Source: Cyanobacteria bacterium T3Sed10_376R1m
GTDB taxonomy: Bacteria > Cyanobacteriota > Cyanobacteriia > Cyanobacteriales > Cyanobacteriaceae
Reading direction: 5' to 3'
Assembly: GCA_003566215.1 (NCBI GenBank)
Contig: PXEJ01000402.1
Location: forward strand, 1-8,120
Length of the DNA: 8,120 nt
The number at the start of each line of letters is the position of its first letter. Positions within the stretch are counted from its first letter, which is position 1. Positions 5,553 to 8,120 of the stretch are shown piece after piece. Both the position numbers and the translations under genes were made by a program. The notes under the pieces are model-generated. The model was not told the DNA's origin. It saw nothing but the letters and a program-made list of their open reading frames with translations, and ran no database searches.

Positions 5553-6993
5553 GTTGAGTTTTGGCTTCCCTTTCTAACTCTTGTACCTTATTATTTTGTT
5601 GGTTTTCCGTCTCTTGACGCTCTCTTTCTAACGCCGCTTGGTTTTCTCTCTCTTGACGCTCTCTTTCCAATTGTTGCTGTCGCTCTAATCTTTCTTTTTC
5701 TAGCTGTGCTTGACGAGCCTGATTTTCTTTTTCTCTATTTAACCGAGCTTGTGTTTCTTGTTCTTCTTTTTTCTGACGGGCAAGACGATCAAACTCTGAA
5801 CCTGCGACAGTAAAGTTAATCCGAACTTGTACAGAGGCATTATTATCACTAGGGGAAGAAAATTTCATTCTTTGGGCGGCTAATAATGCTTGTCTATTCA
5901 CTTCCCCATTACCATGAGGGCTAACGACACTTACCCCTAATACGTTACCGCCCCCGTCGAGATTAATTCTTACAGTGGTTTGACCTTCCACACCTTGTAA
6001 AGCGGAAGGATAAGAAGGTTGACAGTTGCTAATACATTTAATACTTTCTGGAAGGGGAGTCGGTTTTGATTTTGGAGGTTGGGAAATGGATTGACTGGTA
6101 GCGGCGATATTTGTAGGAATAGAAGCGACAGAGGTATTGTTATTGTTATTTTGACTATTACTATTAATACGATTTAAACTAGAAGTCTTTTCTCCTTCCC
6201 CATTATTGTTACTAATAGGAGTAGGGGTTTTGCTGTTATTGCGAGAAATTCTGCTATTTGACATTCCCTCATTTGAACTAATATTGGCAACGGTATCATA
6301 AGAATTACTATGATTTGTTAGTTGTGGAGAAGATTTTAAAGAATTGCTCAGAGAATTACTTATTTCGTCTTCTATGGGTTGAATAGCACGAGGAGTATTG
6401 TTTTTGGCTAAAGTGTTACTACTTGTTAATATTTCTTGGGGTTGAGTGGTTGTAATATTCTCTATTTCTTTGGTAGGAGTCGGAGTCTTAAATTTTGGTG
6501 TAACTGTTTCCTGCTCTATGGCGATAGATGCAGAAGTTGTTTGAGATTGGCTTATTTCATCTCTTGGTTCTACTTTTAGGTTTGGTGTTACTGACTCTAG
6601 GGGCTTAGATTTAGTGGAAGTCGGTTGTTGCTTGATTACTTTTGTGGATTGTTGGGGAAGGGATGGGGGGATTTTAACTGTTTTTTGAGATGTTGGGGGG
6701 GGCTGAGGAGAAACTAATTTTTGGGGGGTTGGTTCAATTTGCTTGACTTTTTCTTGTTTTTTAATTTTCGGCTCAGGTTTTTTTTGTTTTTCTGGCTTGA
6801 TTTCTGGTTCTTTGACAATAATTAATTCTATCGGTTTACTGTTTTCTTTGGTCAAAGGTTTTTCTAAGGTATTAATCATTGATAGCACTACCCCATGAAA
6901 GGTAATTGAACCAATCACTCCGATAGTAACTAATTTCTTAGTTTTTTCTATTTCTTTTTGTCGTTGTTCGATACAGCTGGGTAAATTGGTCAT
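5536..6993 (-). CDS. tonB: TonB-family energy transducer with a C-terminal coiled-coil-like tail
   Basis: TonB spans the periplasm and passes energy from the ExbB/ExbD motor to outer-membrane transporters. The 485-residue product has a cytoplasmic start, one membrane segment (about 21-41) with S29 and H33 spaced S-x3-H as in E. coli TonB (S16/H20), then a Lys/Glu/Pro-rich stretch (about 52-110) and a long Ser/Asn/Thr-rich linker (about 110-315). The TonB C-terminal domain covers about 318-397 (CQPSYPSALQGVEGQTTVRI, GNVLGVSVVSPHG, NRQALLAAQRMKF, VQVRINFTV). A C-x3-C pair (C320, C324) opens it. Unusually, about 85 residues follow (401-485) of Glu/Arg/Gln-rich, coiled-coil or single-helix type; TonB domains normally end the protein. 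The tail holds a 13-residue tandem duplication, and its last residues come from a dispersed repeat. The gene is divergent from exbB across 109 bp, with no Shine-Dalgarno site. It is about twice the length of E. coli TonB. Confidence 0.9.
   Translation of the reverse strand: MTNLPSCIEQRQKEIEKTKKLVTIGVIGSITFHGVVLSMINTLEKPLTKENSKPIELIIVKEPEIKPEKQKKPEPKIKKQEKVKQIEPTPQKLVSPQPPPTSQKTVKIPPSLPQQSTKVIKQQPTSTKSKPLESVTPNLKVEPRDEISQSQTTSASIAIEQETVTPKFKTPTPTKEIENITTTQPQEILTSSNTLAKNNTPRAIQPIEDEISNSLSNSLKSSPQLTNHSNSYDTVANISSNEGMSNSRISRNNSKTPTPISNNNGEGEKTSSLNRINSNSQNNNNNTSVASIPTNIAATSQSISQPPKSKPTPLPESIKCISNCQPSYPSALQGVEGQTTVRINLDGGGNVLGVSVVSPHGNGEVNRQALLAAQRMKFSSPSDNNASVQVRINFTVAGSEFDRLARQKKEEQETQARLNREKENQARQAQLEKERLERQQQLERERQERENQAALERERQETENQQNNKVQELEREAKTQLDNGQ
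5601..5670 (-). repeat. 39-bp tandem duplication in the TonB tail
   Basis: Two units with a period of 39 bases (13 codons) begin at 5601 and 5640; their first 31 bases match at 28 positions, both containing TCTTGACGCTCTCTTTC. They encode the residue pairs LERERQERENQ (442-452) and LERERQETENQ (455-465). Further degenerate relatives (LEKERLERQQQ at 431-441, LNREKENQARQ upstream) suggest that the tail grew by repeated duplication. Confidence 0.7.
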
Positions 6994-7021
6994 GATTACT
7001 TAAAATTTTATTGCTAAATAC

Positions 7022-7051
7022 TTGCATTTAATAAGACTATTTCGCTATATT
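7022..7051 (+). promoter_or_regulatory. Candidate exbB promoter
   Basis: TTGCAT (7022-7027, 4 of 6 to TTGACA) and TATATT (7046-7051, 5 of 6 to TATAAT) are separated by 18 bases and point toward exbB, with a start expected near 7058 and a leader of about 45 bases. The -10 lies inside the palindrome at 7045-7058. The region is very AT-rich, so the assignment is tentative. Confidence 0.35.
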
Positions 7052-7058
7052 AATATAG
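7045..7058. promoter_or_regulatory. 14-bp perfect palindrome between tonB and exbB
   Basis: CTATATTAATATAG is its own reverse complement and lies midway in the 109-bp divergent gap. Both strands therefore read TATATT, a near -10 box: toward exbB at 7046-7051 and toward tonB at 7057-7052. It could be a dimeric repressor's operator, or simply back-to-back -10 elements. Iron control by Fur is common for TonB systems, but I do not see a Fur-box consensus here. Confidence 0.4.
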
Positions 7059-7102
7059 TAGTTTAATTAATAAAGATTTGCAACTAGCTTTAATGTAATT
7101 CA

Positions 7103-7750
7103 ATGTTACCAAATAATTTTTTAACATTAGGTGGTGTGGTTACGGTTCCTTTATTGGCTTTATCCTTAGTTACAGTGGCTTTAATTATTGAGCGCTTTTG
7201 GTTCTGGACTCGACTCAAATCAAGGGATAGAACTCTGATTAAAGAGGTTCTAAGGGTTTATCGGGTTGATCATTTTGGGGCGATCGCCCTTCTGCGTAAA
7301 AACGGAGATTTACCTATGGCAAGGATCTTTTTAGAGGCGTTGCAATTGGAGGAGCCAACTGCAATAGAATTTCGATTAGCCCTAGAAACTTCTACCCAAG
7401 CTGAGTTACCCTTATTGAAAAAATTTAATACTTTTTTTCAAACAGTAATTACTATTGCTCCTTTGTTGGGACTATTAGGAACGATTTTAGGTTTAATAGA
7501 GTCCTTTGCTTCTCTGGATTTAGGTAACGCAGGGGGAACAAACACTGCAGGGGTGACGGGGGGCATTAGTGAGGCTCTAATTTCTACGGTTATAGGTTTA
7601 GTCGTGGCTATTACTACTTTGATTTTTGCAAATATCTTTCGTTCTTTTTACGTGAGACAAATCGCTTTAATACAAGAATATGGAGGACAGTTAGAGCTTT
7701 TGTACCGTCGTATTTATGAAAAAGGAAATAAGTCTTATGCGAATACCTGA
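7103..7750 (+). CDS. exbB: ExbB/TolQ/MotA-family proton channel subunit
   Basis: ExbB forms the inner-membrane pentamer that, with ExbD, converts proton flow into work on TonB. The 215-residue product has three membrane spans in the ExbB arrangement: about 9-30, then a cytoplasmic loop, then about 112-134 (ITIAPLLGLLGTILGLI) and about 157-178 (GISEALISTVIGLVVAI). These last two blocks are the family signature (compare VAPFVGLFGTVWG and GIAEALIATAIGLVAAI in E. coli ExbB). A Gly/Thr-rich loop (140-154) separates spans two and three. The divergent tonB and overlapping exbD favour ExbB over TolQ. No tolB or pal gene is seen, though the window is short. No Shine-Dalgarno site precedes the ATG; the start is chosen because it places the first hydrophobic span correctly. 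Confidence 0.94.
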   Translation: MLPNNFLTLGGVVTVPLLALSLVTVALIIERFWFWTRLKSRDRTLIKEVLRVYRVDHFGAIALLRKNGDLPMARIFLEALQLEEPTAIEFRLALETSTQAELPLLKKFNTFFQTVITIAPLLGLLGTILGLIESFASLDLGNAGGTNTAGVTGGISEALISTVIGLVVAITTLIFANIFRSFYVRQIALIQEYGGQLELLYRRIYEKGNKSYANT

Positions 7751-8120
7751 AGAAAATGATGTGCAGGGAGAGATTAATATTGTGCCGATGATTGACGCTA
7801 TTTTCTCGATTTTGGCGTTTTTTATCATCTCTAGCCTATCTTTAATTCGCTCCGAAGGTTTACCCGTTAATTTGCCATCAGCCCAAACTTCTGAGTCACA
7901 AAAAACTGCAGAAATTAATGTCACTATTCAAGAGAATGGCAATGTTTTTCTAGACAAACAACCGATTCAAATAGACAGTCTCAAGGATGAAATTATTCGA
8001 TTAATTCCTCCTAATCAAAAGGGAATGGTGATTATCAATGCTGATGAAAAAGTCTCCCACGGTGTCGTAGTATCTGTTATGGATCAATTAAGACAGATAG
8101 ATAGGGCAACAATGGCGATC
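7737..8120 (+). CDS. exbD: ExbD/TolR-family subunit (3' end beyond window)
   Basis: An open frame starts with ATG at 7737 and runs through the window end, giving 128 residues (MRIPEENDVQGEINIVPMIDAIF onward). The ExbD signature is clear: a short cytoplasmic start, then the membrane segment INIVPMIDAIFSILAFFIISS (13-33), with D20 at the place of the proton-carrying Asp25 of E. coli ExbD. A periplasmic domain follows (LPVNLPSAQTSE, then NVTIQENGNVFLDKQPI and VIINADEKVSHGVVVSVMDQLRQ), as usual. The family is about 130-145 residues long, so only a short piece is missing. The start overlaps the end of exbB by 14 bases in another frame, and AAGGA at 7722-7726 is a ribosome binding site about ten bases upstream, so translation is probably coupled to exbB. 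Confidence 0.93.
   Translation, partial: MRIPEENDVQGEINIVPMIDAIFSILAFFIISSLSLIRSEGLPVNLPSAQTSESQKTAEINVTIQENGNVFLDKQPIQIDSLKDEIIRLIPPNQKGMVIINADEKVSHGVVVSVMDQLRQIDRATMAI

Noticed and set aside
7028..7080. Fur box between tonB and exbB
   Set aside because: Iron control would suit the genes, but the AT-rich sequence shows no convincing match to a Fur-box consensus beyond base composition.
7691..7924. Open frame of 77 codons on the minus strand
   Set aside because: It lies opposite the exbB end and exbD start, both of which carry clear family motifs on the plus strand.
1..8120. Mobile element, prophage or CRISPR array
   Set aside because: No transposase, integrase or regularly spaced repeat-spacer pattern is visible; the dispersed repeats are short and have no coding part.

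Overview
The window comes from a low-GC cyanobacterial chromosome, most like the unicellular AT-rich lineages (Geminocystis/Cyanobacterium type; the genus is a guess). Three things support this. There are six intact HIP1 octamers GCGATCGC (positions 1100, 2058, 2419, 2820, 4013 and 7280), all inside genes. Two genes are of families found mainly in cyanobacteria (DUF3598 and a SigD-like group 2 sigma factor). LpxD and the TonB/ExbB/ExbD proteins show a Gram-negative envelope. I see no transposase, phage gene, CRISPR array, tRNA or rRNA.

Layout. Positions 1-1942 hold a minus-strand run, read right to left: a TerD-family protein (1942-1367), a DUF2288 protein (1236-949) and the YebC/TACO1 translation factor (920-162). 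LpxD (1953-2987) runs away from terD on the plus strand, with only 10 bp between the two start codons. A 551-bp gene-free stretch follows. It carries a long upstream region and 5' leader for a group 2 sigma-70 factor (3539-4525), including direct repeats like the RpaB/HLR1 high-light element and a good -10 box. The sigma gene ends at a clear intrinsic terminator. A two-domain DUF3598 protein follows (4637-5458). The right part is a TonB system: a long TonB-family protein on the minus strand (6993-5536), divergent from overlapping exbB and exbD on the plus strand. exbD runs off the window end.

How the genes work together. ExbB, ExbD and TonB would form one inner-membrane motor that uses the proton gradient to drive outer-membrane TonB-dependent transporters. 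LpxD builds the lipid A of that same outer membrane. The sigma factor is probably a stress or light-responsive member. The remaining genes look like independent housekeeping loci.

Most notable: (1) the TonB protein continues past its TonB C-terminal domain into an ~80-residue charged, coiled-coil-like tail, part of which is a 39-bp tandem duplication. (2) A dispersed repeat containing GACAATGGACAAT occurs three times, and one copy supplies the last codons and stop of the TonB gene. (3) The terD/lpxD divergent junction is so short that the promoters must lie inside the opposite gene. (4) Phased GTTA repeats lie upstream of the sigma gene. I did not find a convincing wholly new multi-gene system; the TonB variant is the closest candidate.
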